Source: Nocardioides humilatus (GTDB lineage Bacteria; Actinomycetota; Actinomycetes; Propionibacteriales; Nocardioidaceae). Taken from it: DNA of 64,000 nt. Below, piece after piece: positions 1-8,363 of the stretch. The position numbers were made by a program, and so were the translations under genes. The stretch spans positions 124,001 to 188,000 of the forward strand of contig NZ_VUJV01000001.1 in the NCBI RefSeq assembly GCF_008373755.1. Direction: 5' to 3'. The notes under the pieces were generated by a model. The model was not told the origin of the DNA and did not search any database. It was given only the letters and a program-made list of their open reading frames with translations. Numbering within the stretch: the first letter of the stretch is position 1; each line of letters opens with the position of its first letter.

Positions 1-435
1 ACCGTCGAGCAGGTCACGGAGGGACTCCGGGTCACCGGTCCGGTCGGCGGGCGCCGCGGCCTGCTGGGGATCGACGCCGACCTGCACGACGTCGGCGAGC
101 TCGCACCGGCGATCGCTGCGCTCTGCGCGCTCGCCTCCACTCCCTCGCACCTGCGGGGGATCGCGCACATCCGCGGTCACGAGACCGACCGGCTCGCGGC
201 CTTGGCTGCCGAGCTCGGCGGCCTCGGCGCCGACGTGACCGAGCACCCCGACGGGCTCTCGATCCGGCCCGCCGAGCTGAGCGGCGGCGTCTTCCACACC
301 TACGCCGATCACCGGATGGCTCACGCCGGCGTCATCGTCGGCGCGGCCGTGTCGGGTGTCCTGGTCGAGGACGTCGCGACGACGAGCAAGACCTTCCCCG
401 ACTTCCCCGGTTTCTGGGCTTCCCTCCTGTCATGA
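1..435 (+). CDS. aroA: 3-phosphoshikimate 1-carboxyvinyltransferase (EPSP synthase), 3' part
   Basis: This is the C-terminal 144 residues; the 5' end lies before the window. EPSP synthase joins phosphoenolpyruvate to shikimate 3-phosphate in the cytosolic chorismate pathway. The visible signatures are the HETDR segment, the [10 protein letters not shown] segment (the family usually reads DHRMAM) and the closing [12 protein letters not shown] block. The stop codon overlaps the rsgA start in an ATGA arrangement, so the two genes are probably co-transcribed and translationally coupled. The aroA-rsgA-hisN order is common in Actinobacteria. Identification is near certain; only the missing 5' part is unseen. 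Confidence 0.95.
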   Translation, partial: TVEQVTEGLRVTGPVGGRRGLLGIDADLHDVGELAPAIAALCALASTPSHLRGIAHIRGHETDRLAALAAELGGLGADVTEHPDGLSIRPAELSGGVFHTYADHRMAHAGVIVGAAVSGVLVEDVATTSKTFPDFPGFWASLLS

Positions 436-1451
436 GCGGCCGGTACGGCGAGCACGACGTCGAGCACTACGAGCGGCCCCGTCGTCGTACTCGCCCTCGC
501 ACCAAGGACCGCCCCACCTACGCCGACGCCGTGGACGCGCTCGTCGTCACCGTCGACCGCGGCCGCTTCACCCTCGACATCGAGGGCCGCCGCGTGATGG
601 CGATGAAGGCCCGGCCCCTGGGGCGCAAGGGCGTGATCGTGGGCGACCGGGTGCGGGTGGTCGGCGATGTGTCGGGGGCCGACGGGAGCCTGGCGCGGAT
701 CGTCGAGGTGGTCGAGCGGAGCACGGTGCTGCGCCGTACTGCCGACGACGACGACCCCGTCGAGCGGGTGCTCGTCGCCAACGCGACCCAGCTGGTCGTC
801 GTCACCGCTCTGGCCGACCCCGAGCCGCGCACGCGGTGGATCGACCGCGCCCTGGTCGCCGCCTACGACGCCGGCCTGACGCCGCTGCTCTGCCTGACGA
901 AGGCCGACCTCGAGGACCCCGAGACCCTGCTGGTGACCTACCGATCGCTCGGGGTGCCCTGGATCGTGACGAGCCGCGACGCCGATCGCTCCATCGTCGG
1001 CATCGACGCGGTCCGGGAGCGGCTGGCCGGACAGACGTCCGTGCTGATCGGGCAGAGCGGCGTCGGCAAGTCCACCTTGGTCAACGCGCTGGTGCCCGAC
1101 GCGCGCCGCGAGACCGGCCACGTCAACGCGGTGACCGGCCAGGGCCGGCACACCTCAACGTCCGCGATCATGCTCGAGCTGCCCGACCCCGACTCCGACA
1201 GCCGGGCCGGCTGGATCATCGACACCCCCGGCATCCGCTCGTTCGGGCTCGCCCACGTGCAGCCCGAGCACCTGATCGAGGCCTTCCCCGACCTCGACGA
1301 GATGACCGAGGAGTGCCCGCGCGGCTGCACCCACGCCGACGCCGAGCCCGAGTGCGGCCTCGACGAGGCCCTCGCGCGTGGCGAGGCCGACCCCGAGCGG
1401 GTCGCGTCCTTCCGCCGCCTCCTCGCTGCCCGGTCGGTCACCGACTACTGA
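432..1451 (+). CDS. rsgA: Ribosome small-subunit-dependent GTPase RsgA
   Basis: A 339-residue circularly permuted GTPase that acts late in 30S ribosomal subunit maturation. An N-terminal OB-like region is followed by LTKAD (G4, near residue 156), the P-loop GQSGVGKST (residues 207-215) and DTPG (264-267), which is the permuted G4-G1-G3 order of the family. A C-terminal zinc site is visible as CPRGCTH (from residue 295) plus a later Cys near 309. The start ATG overlaps the aroA stop, which implies translational coupling. Length and motifs are normal for the family. Confidence 0.95.
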   Translation: MSGRYGEHDVEHYERPRRRTRPRTKDRPTYADAVDALVVTVDRGRFTLDIEGRRVMAMKARPLGRKGVIVGDRVRVVGDVSGADGSLARIVEVVERSTVLRRTADDDDPVERVLVANATQLVVVTALADPEPRTRWIDRALVAAYDAGLTPLLCLTKADLEDPETLLVTYRSLGVPWIVTSRDADRSIVGIDAVRERLAGQTSVLIGQSGVGKSTLVNALVPDARRETGHVNAVTGQGRHTSTSAIMLELPDPDSDSRAGWIIDTPGIRSFGLAHVQPEHLIEAFPDLDEMTEECPRGCTHADAEPECGLDEALARGEADPERVASFRRLLAARSVTDY

Positions 1452-1457
1452 GGTTGA

Positions 1458-1922
1458 TCAGCCCTTGACGCCGTACCAGGCGACCTGGGCACCGGCGTCG
1501 CCGGTGAGGACGACCCACACCAGGGTCAGCACGGCGAGGACTGCCATCAGCGCGCTGAGGGCGACGAGCACCGGACCCTTGCGGGTGTGCCACCACATCG
1601 TCGCCCACGTGACGACGGCGAAGCCGGTCGTCAGGAGACGGAGCGTCTCGGCCCGGTCCTCGTGCTTCTCCAGAAGGGCGTGCAACGGACCGCCGTAGGT
1701 ATTGGCCTCGGTGAGGTCCTCACCGCTCAGGTAGGCGGCCCAGACCGCTCCGACGACGACCGTCGCGAGGACGGCGAGCGGCCAACGGAGCCAGTCGCGC
1801 CACTTCGGGACCGCCGCGTAGGCGATGCCGGCGAGGGCCGCGATCGGACCGAGGACCACGACAGCGTGCACGACGAGTGCGTGAAGAGGAAGGCCGTTGA
1901 TCTCCATGACGAGTGAGTGCAT
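1458..1922 (-). CDS. DUF2231 family membrane protein
   Basis: A protein of about 154 residues with four hydrophobic segments. It begins with the NGLPLHALVVHAVVVLGP block typical of DUF2231, whose biochemical role is unknown. Basic loops separate the membrane segments. GTG 1925 and ATG 1907 are alternative starts; ATG 1922 lies eight bases after a TACAGG -10-like hexamer. It converges on rsgA with only six bases between stops. Family membership is clear and function is not. Confidence 0.8.
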   Translation of the reverse strand: MHSLVMEINGLPLHALVVHAVVVLGPIAALAGIAYAAVPKWRDWLRWPLAVLATVVVGAVWAAYLSGEDLTEANTYGGPLHALLEKHEDRAETLRLLTTGFAVVTWATMWWHTRKGPVLVALSALMAVLAVLTLVWVVLTGDAGAQVAWYGVKG

Positions 1923-2005
1923 CACACGTTCCTGTACGCAGGCTGTGGGCGCGCGGTTCAGCCCTCAGCCCGGCAAGATCACGCCGGGGCAATAGTGTGA
2001 GTCCC

Positions 2006-2878
2006 GTGAGCACCGACTACACCGACGACCTCCGCCTGGCGCACCTGCTGGCTGACGACGCGGACTCGCTCACGCAGGCACGCTTCAAGGCGCTCGACCT
2101 GCACGTGATGAGCAAGCCGGACCTGACCCCGGTGACCGATGCCGACCAGGCGGTCGAGGAGTCCATCCGCCGTACTCTCTCCCGCGCGCGAAGCCGCGAC
2201 GCCGTCACCGGTGAGGAGCAGGGCACGTCCGGCCACTCCCAGCGCCGCTGGATCATCGACCCGATCGACGGCACCAAGAACTTCGTCCGCGGCGTGCCCG
2301 TGTGGGCCACGCTGATCTCCCTCGCCGTCGACGACGAGGTCGTCCTCGGCGTCGTGTCCGCGCCGCTGCTGCAGCGGCGGTGGTGGGCCTCGACCGGCCA
2401 GGGTGCGTGGACGGGCAAGTCGCTGATGAAGGCGACGCGTTGCCAGGTGTCCGACATCCGGCGACTGGAGGACGCGTCGTTCGCCTACTCCTCGATCACC
2501 GGCTGGGAGGACCGCGGGCTCGGCGAGGACGTGCTCGCGATGATGCGGCGCGTGTGGCGCACGCGCGCCTACGGCGACTTCTGGTCCTACATGCTCCTGG
2601 CCGAAGGCGCCGTCGACCTCGCCGCGGAGCCCGAGCTCGAGGTCTACGACATGGCAGCGCTCGACATCATCGTGCGCGAGGCCGGCGGCCGGTTCACGTC
2701 CCTCGACGGCAACGAGGGCCCGTGGGGCGGCAACGCCCTGGCGAGCAACGGCCACCTGCACGACGCGGCGCTGTCCTTCCTGGGTTCGGTGCCCGACGGG
2801 GGCAACGACCCCGACTGGCCCGCCAACGGCCCCGGGACGGTTTCGGACATCTGGTCCCGGAGTCCTCGCCGCGAGTAA
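2006..2878 (+). CDS. hisN: Histidinol-phosphatase, inositol monophosphatase family
   Basis: A 290-residue magnesium-dependent phosphatase of the IMPase fold. The metal-binding residues are visible: the E70/E71 pair, D85-P-I-D88-G-T, and D215 in YDMAA. In Actinobacteria the member found beside aroA-rsgA is HisN, which dephosphorylates histidinol phosphate in histidine synthesis. The GTG at 2006 is preferred because TAGTGT lies exactly seven bases upstream and no Shine-Dalgarno is present, so the transcript looks leaderless. GTG 1997 is an alternative. Its TAA stop is also the start of the -10 hexamer of the next gene. Confidence 0.9.
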   Translation: MSTDYTDDLRLAHLLADDADSLTQARFKALDLHVMSKPDLTPVTDADQAVEESIRRTLSRARSRDAVTGEEQGTSGHSQRRWIIDPIDGTKNFVRGVPVWATLISLAVDDEVVLGVVSAPLLQRRWWASTGQGAWTGKSLMKATRCQVSDIRRLEDASFAYSSITGWEDRGLGEDVLAMMRRVWRTRAYGDFWSYMLLAEGAVDLAAEPELEVYDMAALDIIVREAGGRFTSLDGNEGPWGGNALASNGHLHDAALSFLGSVPDGGNDPDWPANGPGTVSDIWSRSPRRE

Positions 2879-2888
2879 CCTGCATCAC

Positions 2889-3320
2889 ATGCGCATCAGT
2901 GATGTCCTCAAGACCAAGCAGCACCCGGCTGTTGTCACGATCACCCCGGAGGCGGGGGTACGTCAGCTCGTGGCCACGCTCGCCGAGCACAACATCGGCG
3001 CGCTGATCGTCAGCAGCGACGGGACCACGATGATCGGCATCGTGAGTGAGCGCGACGTCGTGAGGCGCATGCACAGCGACGGCACGGTCATCGACAACAC
3101 CGTCGGCGGGATCATGACCGAGGTCGTCAAGACCTGTAGCGCCGACGACGACCTCGACGACGTGCTGCGCACGATGACCGAGGGTCGGTTCCGGCACATC
3201 CCGGTGGTCGACGGCGACGCCCTGGTCGGCATCGTGAGCATCGGCGACCTGGTGAAGAACAAGATCGACCGGTTGGAGTTCGAGCGCGACCAGCTCGACT
3301 CCTACGTGCACCAGCTGTAG
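2889..3320 (+). CDS. Tandem CBS-domain protein
   Basis: A 143-residue stand-alone protein made of two CBS motifs (about residues 8-65 and 72-130). Such Bateman modules usually bind adenine nucleotides and act as sensors or regulators. The repeats GIVSERDVVRR and GIVSIGDLVKN mark the two halves. No catalytic domain is attached, so the partner is unknown. The ATG is seven bases after TAACCT, which overlaps the hisN stop codon, so this gene appears to have its own leaderless promoter rather than depending only on read-through. Confidence 0.9.
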   Translation: MRISDVLKTKQHPAVVTITPEAGVRQLVATLAEHNIGALIVSSDGTTMIGIVSERDVVRRMHSDGTVIDNTVGGIMTEVVKTCSADDDLDDVLRTMTEGRFRHIPVVDGDALVGIVSIGDLVKNKIDRLEFERDQLDSYVHQL

Positions 3321-3321
3321 G

Positions 3322-3364
3322 GGTTTCGAGGCTCGCTCCGCTCGCACCGCCACCACCAGCGGTG
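3322..3364. repeat. Dispersed GAGGCTCGC repeat, copy 1
   Basis: First of four copies of a roughly 36-base intergenic element. This copy holds GTTTCGAGGCTCGC, then CGCTCGCACC and a diverged 3' end. It lies between the CBS and FKBP genes and ends just before the FKBP -10 hexamer. Other copies are at 16223, 16469 and 25848. It has a weak dyad and resembles a REP-type element; no mobility gene is associated. Confidence 0.7.
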
Positions 3365-3379
3365 GCTAGGGTGGCGCCC

Positions 3380-3748
3380 ATGGAAAAGCCTGAGATCGAG
3401 TTCTTCGACCCCGAGCCGCCCGCGGACCTCGTCATCACCGACGTCACCGTCGGCGATGGCGCCGAGGCGACTGCCGGTAGCACCGTGTCGGTCCACTACG
3501 TGGGTGTGGCCCACTCCAGCGGCGAGGAGTTCGACGCGTCCTACAACCGTGGCGCGCCGCTGCAGTTCCGCCTCGGCGTCGGCCAGGTCATCCAGGGCTG
3601 GGACACCGGCGTGCAGGGCATGAAGGTCGGCGGCCGTCGACAGCTGGTCATCCCGGCCCACCTGGGCTACGGCGACCGCGGCGCCGGCGGCGTCATCAAG
3701 CCGGGCGAGACCCTGATCTTCGTGGTCGACCTGCTCGGCGTCAGCTGA
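3380..3748 (+). CDS. FKBP-type peptidyl-prolyl cis-trans isomerase
   Basis: A 122-residue single-domain FKBP that catalyses proline isomerisation during folding. The core features are VSVHYVGV, the FDASYNRGAP strand, VIQGWDTGVQGMKVGG and the closing PGETLIFVVDLL. There is no signal peptide or lipobox, so it is expected in the cytosol. The ATG at 3380 is chosen over the in-frame GTG at 3362 because TAGGGT sits seven bases upstream of it, in the usual leaderless spacing. A dispersed repeat lies directly upstream. Confidence 0.93.
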   Translation: MEKPEIEFFDPEPPADLVITDVTVGDGAEATAGSTVSVHYVGVAHSSGEEFDASYNRGAPLQFRLGVGQVIQGWDTGVQGMKVGGRRQLVIPAHLGYGDRGAGGVIKPGETLIFVVDLLGVS

Positions 3749-3755
3749 CGCTCAC

Positions 3756-4001
3756 CTACCAGGGCAGGTTGTCCTCGACCTCGCCCACCACCACGCGCGC
3801 CGACTGCGCCGCCAGCGTCACGACGTCACCGTCCTGGAGCTGGCGGCCACGGCGCGCCTCGACCTCGCCGTTGACGCGCACCATGCCGGCGGCGAGAAGG
3901 GGCTTGGCCTCCGAGCCGGAGTCGATCAGGTTGGCCAGCTTCAAGAACTGACCGAGCTTGATCGTGCCTTCGGCGATCGACACGTCCAGGGGTTCGGGCA
4001 C
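3756..4001 (-). CDS. Small S4-domain RNA-binding protein
   Basis: An 81-residue protein that is almost entirely an S4 domain of the YbcJ type: IKLGQFLKLANLI, then LAAGMVRVNGEVEARRGRQLQDGDVV. Proteins of this kind bind structured RNA; the target here cannot be told. The start is GTG, six bases after TAGGCT on the minus strand, so the mRNA is probably leaderless. It converges with the FKBP gene and is followed upstream by the DUF445 gene on the same strand. Confidence 0.88.
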   Translation of the reverse strand: MPEPLDVSIAEGTIKLGQFLKLANLIDSGSEAKPLLAAGMVRVNGEVEARRGRQLQDGDVVTLAAQSARVVVGEVEDNLPW

Positions 4002-4019
4002 CCGGTCAGCCTAGTGCCG

Positions 4020-5279
4020 TCAGTTCAGTGCGATCGACGCGGCGTGGATGACCACCCCGACCAGGCCACCGACGATGGTGCCGTTGATCCGGATGAACTG
4101 CAGGTCGCGCCCGACGTGCAGCTCGATCCGCCGCGCCGCCTCCTTGCCGTCCCACCTCTCGATGGTGTGGGTGATGACGGTGGTGACCTCGCTGCCGTAC
4201 CTGTCGACGGCGAAGACCGCGAGGTCCCCCGCCATCTGGTCGAGGCGCTCGCGCAGGTCGGCATCGTTCGAGAGCCGGGTCGCCAGCAGGTCGACCTCGA
4301 GCAGGAGCCGCTTGCGGACCGCGCCGGCGGGGTCGTCGAGCGACTTGACCAGCGCCTCGCGCAGGGCGGTCCACATCGCGATCGCGGTGCGGTTGACGGC
4401 CGGGTGGTCGAGCACCCGCTCCTTGAGCCGCTCCGCACGGTCCTGGGTGGCCGGGTTGCTCTGCAGGTCGGTCGCGAGCTGCTGGAGCATCGAGTCGAGC
4501 GCCCGCCGCGCGCGGTGGTTGGTGTCGCTACGGATCTCCGCCATCCACCGCACCATCTCGGTGTGCAGCCGGTTGATGACATAGGTGTTGACGCTGTCGG
4601 GCGCCCACCAGGGTGCGCGCTCGCCGATCACCTCGTGCACGGTCTCCGGGTTGGCGATCAGCCAGTCGTAGAGCTCGTTGAGGGTCAGGTCGACGAGACC
4701 GTGGTGCAGGTCGTCGGCGAGCGCCTCGTCGAGGAGACCGCCGAGCAGCGGCGCCACCGGCTCCTCGCGGAAGCGCGGCACGAGGGCGTCGTTGACGAGC
4801 GACTCGATGTGGTCGGGCCGCACCTTCGACAGCCCGATCGCAGCCAGGTCGGAGACCTCCTCGACGACGCGCTGCGCGTTGGCAGGTACGGCGAGCCAGC
4901 CCGCCACCCGTTGCGCGATCCCGACCGAGAGGATCCGCTCGCGGATGATGTCCTCCTGGAGGAAGTTCTCCCCCACGAACTGCTCGAGGCCCTTGCCGAG
5001 GTCGTCCTTGCGCTTCGGGATGAGCGCCGTGTGCGGGATCGGCAGGCCGAGCGGGTGCTTGAAGAGCGCCGTCACCGCGAACCAGTCGGCCATGGCACCG
5101 ACCATCGACGCCTCGGCGCCGGCGTTGACGTAGCCCCACGCTCCGTCGCTGCCGAAGGTCACGCCGTAGACGGCTGCCGCGAAGAGCAGCAGCGAGACCG
5201 CGACCGTGCGCATCCGGCGCAGCGCCGAACGGCGCTCCGCGTCGGCAGCGGAATCTGTGGGAATCATCGGGCCACTCAC
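4020..5279 (-). CDS. DUF445 membrane-associated protein
   Basis: A protein of about 419 residues belonging to DUF445 (YjiN-like). It has an N-terminal membrane helix (VAVSLLLFAAAVYGVTF), the family hallmark GAMADWFAVTALFKHP followed by IPHTALIPKRKDDLG, a long helical middle part and a C-terminal hydrophobic segment with NGTIVGGLVGVVIH. The function of the family is unknown. GTG 5279 is preferred because GAGGA lies seven bases upstream. ATG 5297 and ATG 5267 are in-frame alternatives, and longer versions would run into the divergent gene at 5348. Confidence 0.85.
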   Translation of the reverse strand: MSGPMIPTDSAADAERRSALRRMRTVAVSLLLFAAAVYGVTFGSDGAWGYVNAGAEASMVGAMADWFAVTALFKHPLGLPIPHTALIPKRKDDLGKGLEQFVGENFLQEDIIRERILSVGIAQRVAGWLAVPANAQRVVEEVSDLAAIGLSKVRPDHIESLVNDALVPRFREEPVAPLLGGLLDEALADDLHHGLVDLTLNELYDWLIANPETVHEVIGERAPWWAPDSVNTYVINRLHTEMVRWMAEIRSDTNHRARRALDSMLQQLATDLQSNPATQDRAERLKERVLDHPAVNRTAIAMWTALREALVKSLDDPAGAVRKRLLLEVDLLATRLSNDADLRERLDQMAGDLAVFAVDRYGSEVTTVITHTIERWDGKEAARRIELHVGRDLQFIRINGTIVGGLVGVVIHAASIALN

Positions 5280-5347
5280 ACGGGCATCCTCGCGCATGCG
5301 GCGCGTCGTGCCGGGTTCCGGCGCGTCCGTCCGCGACGCTGGTTCTC

Positions 5348-6799
5348 GTGTCCTTCCCCGCACGCCTTGTTGTCGCCTGCCTTCTCGCAGGTGCGTTGAC
5401 CGCACTCGGCGGGCCGGTCAGCGCCGATCCGGCGGGTCCGGACGCGCGGCGAGCGGCGGAGTCGCCGTACTCGACGCTCGCGATGCGGGACCTCTTCGTC
5501 GCCCGTCCCACGCTCAACCCGCTGCAGAAGATCGTCGCCCAGACCCTGCTGGCGCGGCCGACCGATGGCGTCAACGACCCCGGCGGCGACGGCTACCGCG
5601 GCCGTTCGCGCAAGGTGTGCGGCCGGCGGATCTGTGTGCACTACGCGGTGAAGGGCGCCGATGCGCCACCGTCGATCCGGTGGGTGCGCCGGACGCTGCG
5701 CGTGCTGGGCGACGTGTGGGACCACGAGGTCGACGAGCTCCGGTTCCGGCCGCCGCCGACCGACGGTCGTCGTGGCGGCGACGACCGGTTCGACGTCTAC
5801 CTCGCCGAGCTCGGCCACCGCGGTCTCTTCGGCTACTGCACGCCCGAGCGACGCGTGCGCGGCGAACGGCTGGCCGCGTCCAGCTATTGCGTGCTCGACG
5901 ACGACTTCACGCGTCGCCAGTTCGGCGCGCCCGCCGGCGACAGCCTGCGGGTGACAGCAGCCCACGAGTTCTTCCACGCGATCCAGTTCGGCTACGACTT
6001 CCGCGAGGACCCGTGGCTGCTGGAGTCGACCGCGACCTGGATCGAGGAGACCTTCGCCGACAAGGTCGACGACAACCGCCGCTACCTGCCCTACGGCACC
6101 GTGCGGCGACCGGGCGTGCCCCTCGACGACTTCTCCAACACCCGCTACGCGCAGTACGGCACGTGGGCCTGGTGGCAGTACCTCACCGATCGCTATGGCG
6201 ACGGCCTGGTCCGCGCCGTCTGGCGGCAGGCCGACTCGGTCGGTGACGGACCCAATCTCTACTCAGTCGAGGCGCTGACGGCGGTGCTCGGCCGCCACGA
6301 AGGGCTCTCCCGTGCCTTGACCTCGTACGCCGTCGCCAACCTCTCCCCCGCCGACGCCTACCCCGAAGGGCGCTCCTGGCCCTCGGCGCGGGTCGGGCGG
6401 CCGGCCGCGATGGGGCCGGACCAGCCTGTCGTGACGCGCAGGACGCAGGTCGACCACCTCTCGGCCCACCACGTCGCCTTCCGGCCCACCCACGAGCTGC
6501 GCGGCCACCGGTGGCGGCTGCGCGTGCACGTCGAGGCACCGCGCCGCAGGTCGGCGGCCCGGGTGGTCGTCGTACGGGCCGACGGGCAGCGGTCGCGGCA
6601 CACCGTCCACCTCGACCGCGCCGGCGACGGCGCCTTGACGGTGCGCTTCGGCGCGGCCGAGGTCGCCCGGGTCGTCGTCACGCTGGTCAACACCTCGTTC
6701 CGCTACGACTGCCACGAGGAGACGCTCTACGCGTGTGGCGGGCAGCCGCTCGACGATGGCGCCAAGTACGCCGTACGGGCTGAGCTCTTCCGTCACTGA
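5348..6799 (+). CDS. Secreted putative zinc metalloprotease, paralogue 1
   Basis: A 483-residue exported protein with a Sec signal peptide (about residues 1-26). The central HEFFHAIQ motif (H206, E207, H210) and E226 in ESTATW form a plausible HExxH + E zinc site. A paired Cys segment (CGRRICVHYAV) lies upstream and a C-terminal beta-rich domain with further Cys closes the protein. It resembles the MXAN_6640-type putative metalloprotease group; activity is inferred from motif only. It heads a run of three paralogues on one strand. The GTG start lacks a clear ribosome site. Confidence 0.75.
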   Translation: MSFPARLVVACLLAGALTALGGPVSADPAGPDARRAAESPYSTLAMRDLFVARPTLNPLQKIVAQTLLARPTDGVNDPGGDGYRGRSRKVCGRRICVHYAVKGADAPPSIRWVRRTLRVLGDVWDHEVDELRFRPPPTDGRRGGDDRFDVYLAELGHRGLFGYCTPERRVRGERLAASSYCVLDDDFTRRQFGAPAGDSLRVTAAHEFFHAIQFGYDFREDPWLLESTATWIEETFADKVDDNRRYLPYGTVRRPGVPLDDFSNTRYAQYGTWAWWQYLTDRYGDGLVRAVWRQADSVGDGPNLYSVEALTAVLGRHEGLSRALTSYAVANLSPADAYPEGRSWPSARVGRPAAMGPDQPVVTRRTQVDHLSAHHVAFRPTHELRGHRWRLRVHVEAPRRRSAARVVVVRADGQRSRHTVHLDRAGDGALTVRFGAAEVARVVVTLVNTSFRYDCHEETLYACGGQPLDDGAKYAVRAELFRH

Positions 6800-6846
6800 G
6801 GTTGGTGCGAGTTCGCTGGACGCGCCCACCTGACGGTTCGACTGCT

Positions 6847-6857
6847 GGCATGCTGCG
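6847..6857 (+). promoter_or_regulatory. Conserved start-proximal element GGCATGCTGCG, copy 1
   Basis: The same 11 bases stand before two of the three metalloprotease-like genes. Here CATGCT lies six bases before the GTG at 6861. This is the usual distance of a -10 hexamer in a leaderless transcript, although CATGCT is a weak match to TANNNT. Confidence 0.45.
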
Positions 6858-6860
6858 CGG

Positions 6861-8300
6861 GTGCAGTTGAAGCGAGCCATCGTCTCCCTGGCCGTTGCCC
6901 TGGTCGCCGCCGCGTCCCTCACCGGGCCCGTTGCCGTCGCCGACCCCGAGCGCGAGGATGGCGCGCGCGCCGCAGCGCCCGGGGCGACCGACATCTTCAA
7001 GCGGCCCCGGCCGAGCGCCGACAAGCGCGCCTGTACGCCGCGGATCTGCGTGCACTGGACGACCTCCGGCAAGCACGCCCCTCCGGGCAAGGACGGCAAC
7101 CGCAACAAGGTCCCCGACTTCGTCGAGAAGGTCCGGTCGACCGTCGATGGCATCCACCAGGCCTACAAGAAGGCCGGCTACCTCACCCCGCTCGGTGACC
7201 ACAACATCGCCGGCGACGACCGCACCGACGTCTACCTGCGCAACGTGGGAGAGCGCGGGAGCCGGTGCTACACCGATCCGCCCGGCGCCGTGCCCGAGCG
7301 GACCTGGGCATACTGCGTGCTCGACAACAACTTCTCGCACGCCGAGTTCCCGACCGGCAACGCGCTCGCGAACCTGAAGGTGACCGCGGCACACGAGTAC
7401 TTCCACGCGATCCAGATGGCCTACGACGCGCACGCGGACGGCTGGCTCTGGGAGTCGACGGCCGCCTGGGCCGCCGACCAGCTCTTCCCCAACCTCACCC
7501 GCCGGCTGCAGTCCCTCGGAAACAGCCCGTTCAGCGACTCCCTCACGCCGCTCGACACCTACGAGGGTCAGCTGCACGGCTACCCGGCCGGTGTCGGCAT
7601 CTTCTGGCGCTACCTCAGCGAGCACTACCCGCTCGCCGAGGGCGGGATGCCGACGCTGGTGCGCAACGTGTGGCGTCGCCTCGACACCCGTACGGCGGCA
7701 CCGGGGACCTACTCGCTGCAAGCTCTGACCGAGGTCCTCGACGAGCGCGGCACCAACCTCTCGACCGAGCTCGCGGCCTTCGCCGACGCCAACCGCCACC
7801 CCGGCGACCCAGGCAGCTACGTCAACGGGTCGGCCTACCCCGTGGCCGACCCCGGCGTGATCCGGACGCTCTCGGCGTCAGCGCCGGGTCCGGTCGGCGG
7901 CTCCAAGTCGCTGGACCACCTGACGTCCTCCACCGTCCGCTTCGTCCCGCACACCACGCTGACGGCGTCGACATGGCGGCTGAACCTCGCGTTCGACCTC
8001 GCGGTCCTGGTGACCCGTCCGGTCGCGATGGTGACCCAGTTCCGGCAGGACGGCACACCGATGGCTCCCCGCCGCATCGCCTTGAACGGAGCCGGAGACG
8101 GCTCGTTGGTGCTGCCGTTCGACATCACGACCTACAAGTACGTCGAGGTCACGCTGGTCAACGCGAGCGACCGCACGGGCGACTGCGGCACCCACGACTC
8201 GTTGCCGTCGTACTCCTGCCAAGGCGACCCGCTCGACGACAACCTCGTGGCCAGCGTCAGCGGCACGCTGACCCAGGTGCCGCCCCCGCCGCGTCACTGA
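6861..8300 (+). CDS. Secreted putative zinc metalloprotease, paralogue 2
   Basis: A 479-residue exported paralogue of the flanking genes. It has a signal peptide (about residues 1-28), a short spacer, CTPRICVHW, and the zinc motif HEYFHAIQ (H178, E179, H182) with E198 in ESTAAW as likely third ligand. The acidic residues that follow ESTATW in the other two copies are changed to AADQ. The C-terminal domain ends with Cys pairs, as in its relatives. There is a 61-base gap from paralogue 1 and its own candidate promoter. Function is inferred from the motif. Confidence 0.75.
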   Translation: MQLKRAIVSLAVALVAAASLTGPVAVADPEREDGARAAAPGATDIFKRPRPSADKRACTPRICVHWTTSGKHAPPGKDGNRNKVPDFVEKVRSTVDGIHQAYKKAGYLTPLGDHNIAGDDRTDVYLRNVGERGSRCYTDPPGAVPERTWAYCVLDNNFSHAEFPTGNALANLKVTAAHEYFHAIQMAYDAHADGWLWESTAAWAADQLFPNLTRRLQSLGNSPFSDSLTPLDTYEGQLHGYPAGVGIFWRYLSEHYPLAEGGMPTLVRNVWRRLDTRTAAPGTYSLQALTEVLDERGTNLSTELAAFADANRHPGDPGSYVNGSAYPVADPGVIRTLSASAPGPVGGSKSLDHLTSSTVRFVPHTTLTASTWRLNLAFDLAVLVTRPVAMVTQFRQDGTPMAPRRIALNGAGDGSLVLPFDITTYKYVEVTLVNASDRTGDCGTHDSLPSYSCQGDPLDDNLVASVSGTLTQVPPPPRH

Positions 8301-8349
8301 GGCTCAATATTTAGTTCGTATGAACGATGGTTTTAGCCGCGTGCAGGGT

Positions 8350-8360
8350 GGCATGCTGCG
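8350..8360 (+). promoter_or_regulatory. Conserved start-proximal element GGCATGCTGCG, copy 2
   Basis: Identical to the element at 6847 and placed the same way: CATGCT is six bases before the GTG at 8364. The upstream 45 bases are AT-rich for this genome (TCAATATTTAG) and could hold the rest of a promoter. Confidence 0.45.
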
Positions 8361-8363
8361 TTG

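Noticed and set aside
4014-5399. A 461-codon plus-strand frame opposite DUF445.
   Set aside because: It is the mirror of a clear DUF445 gene, has no domain and is rich in Arg, Val and Asp from antisense GC codons.
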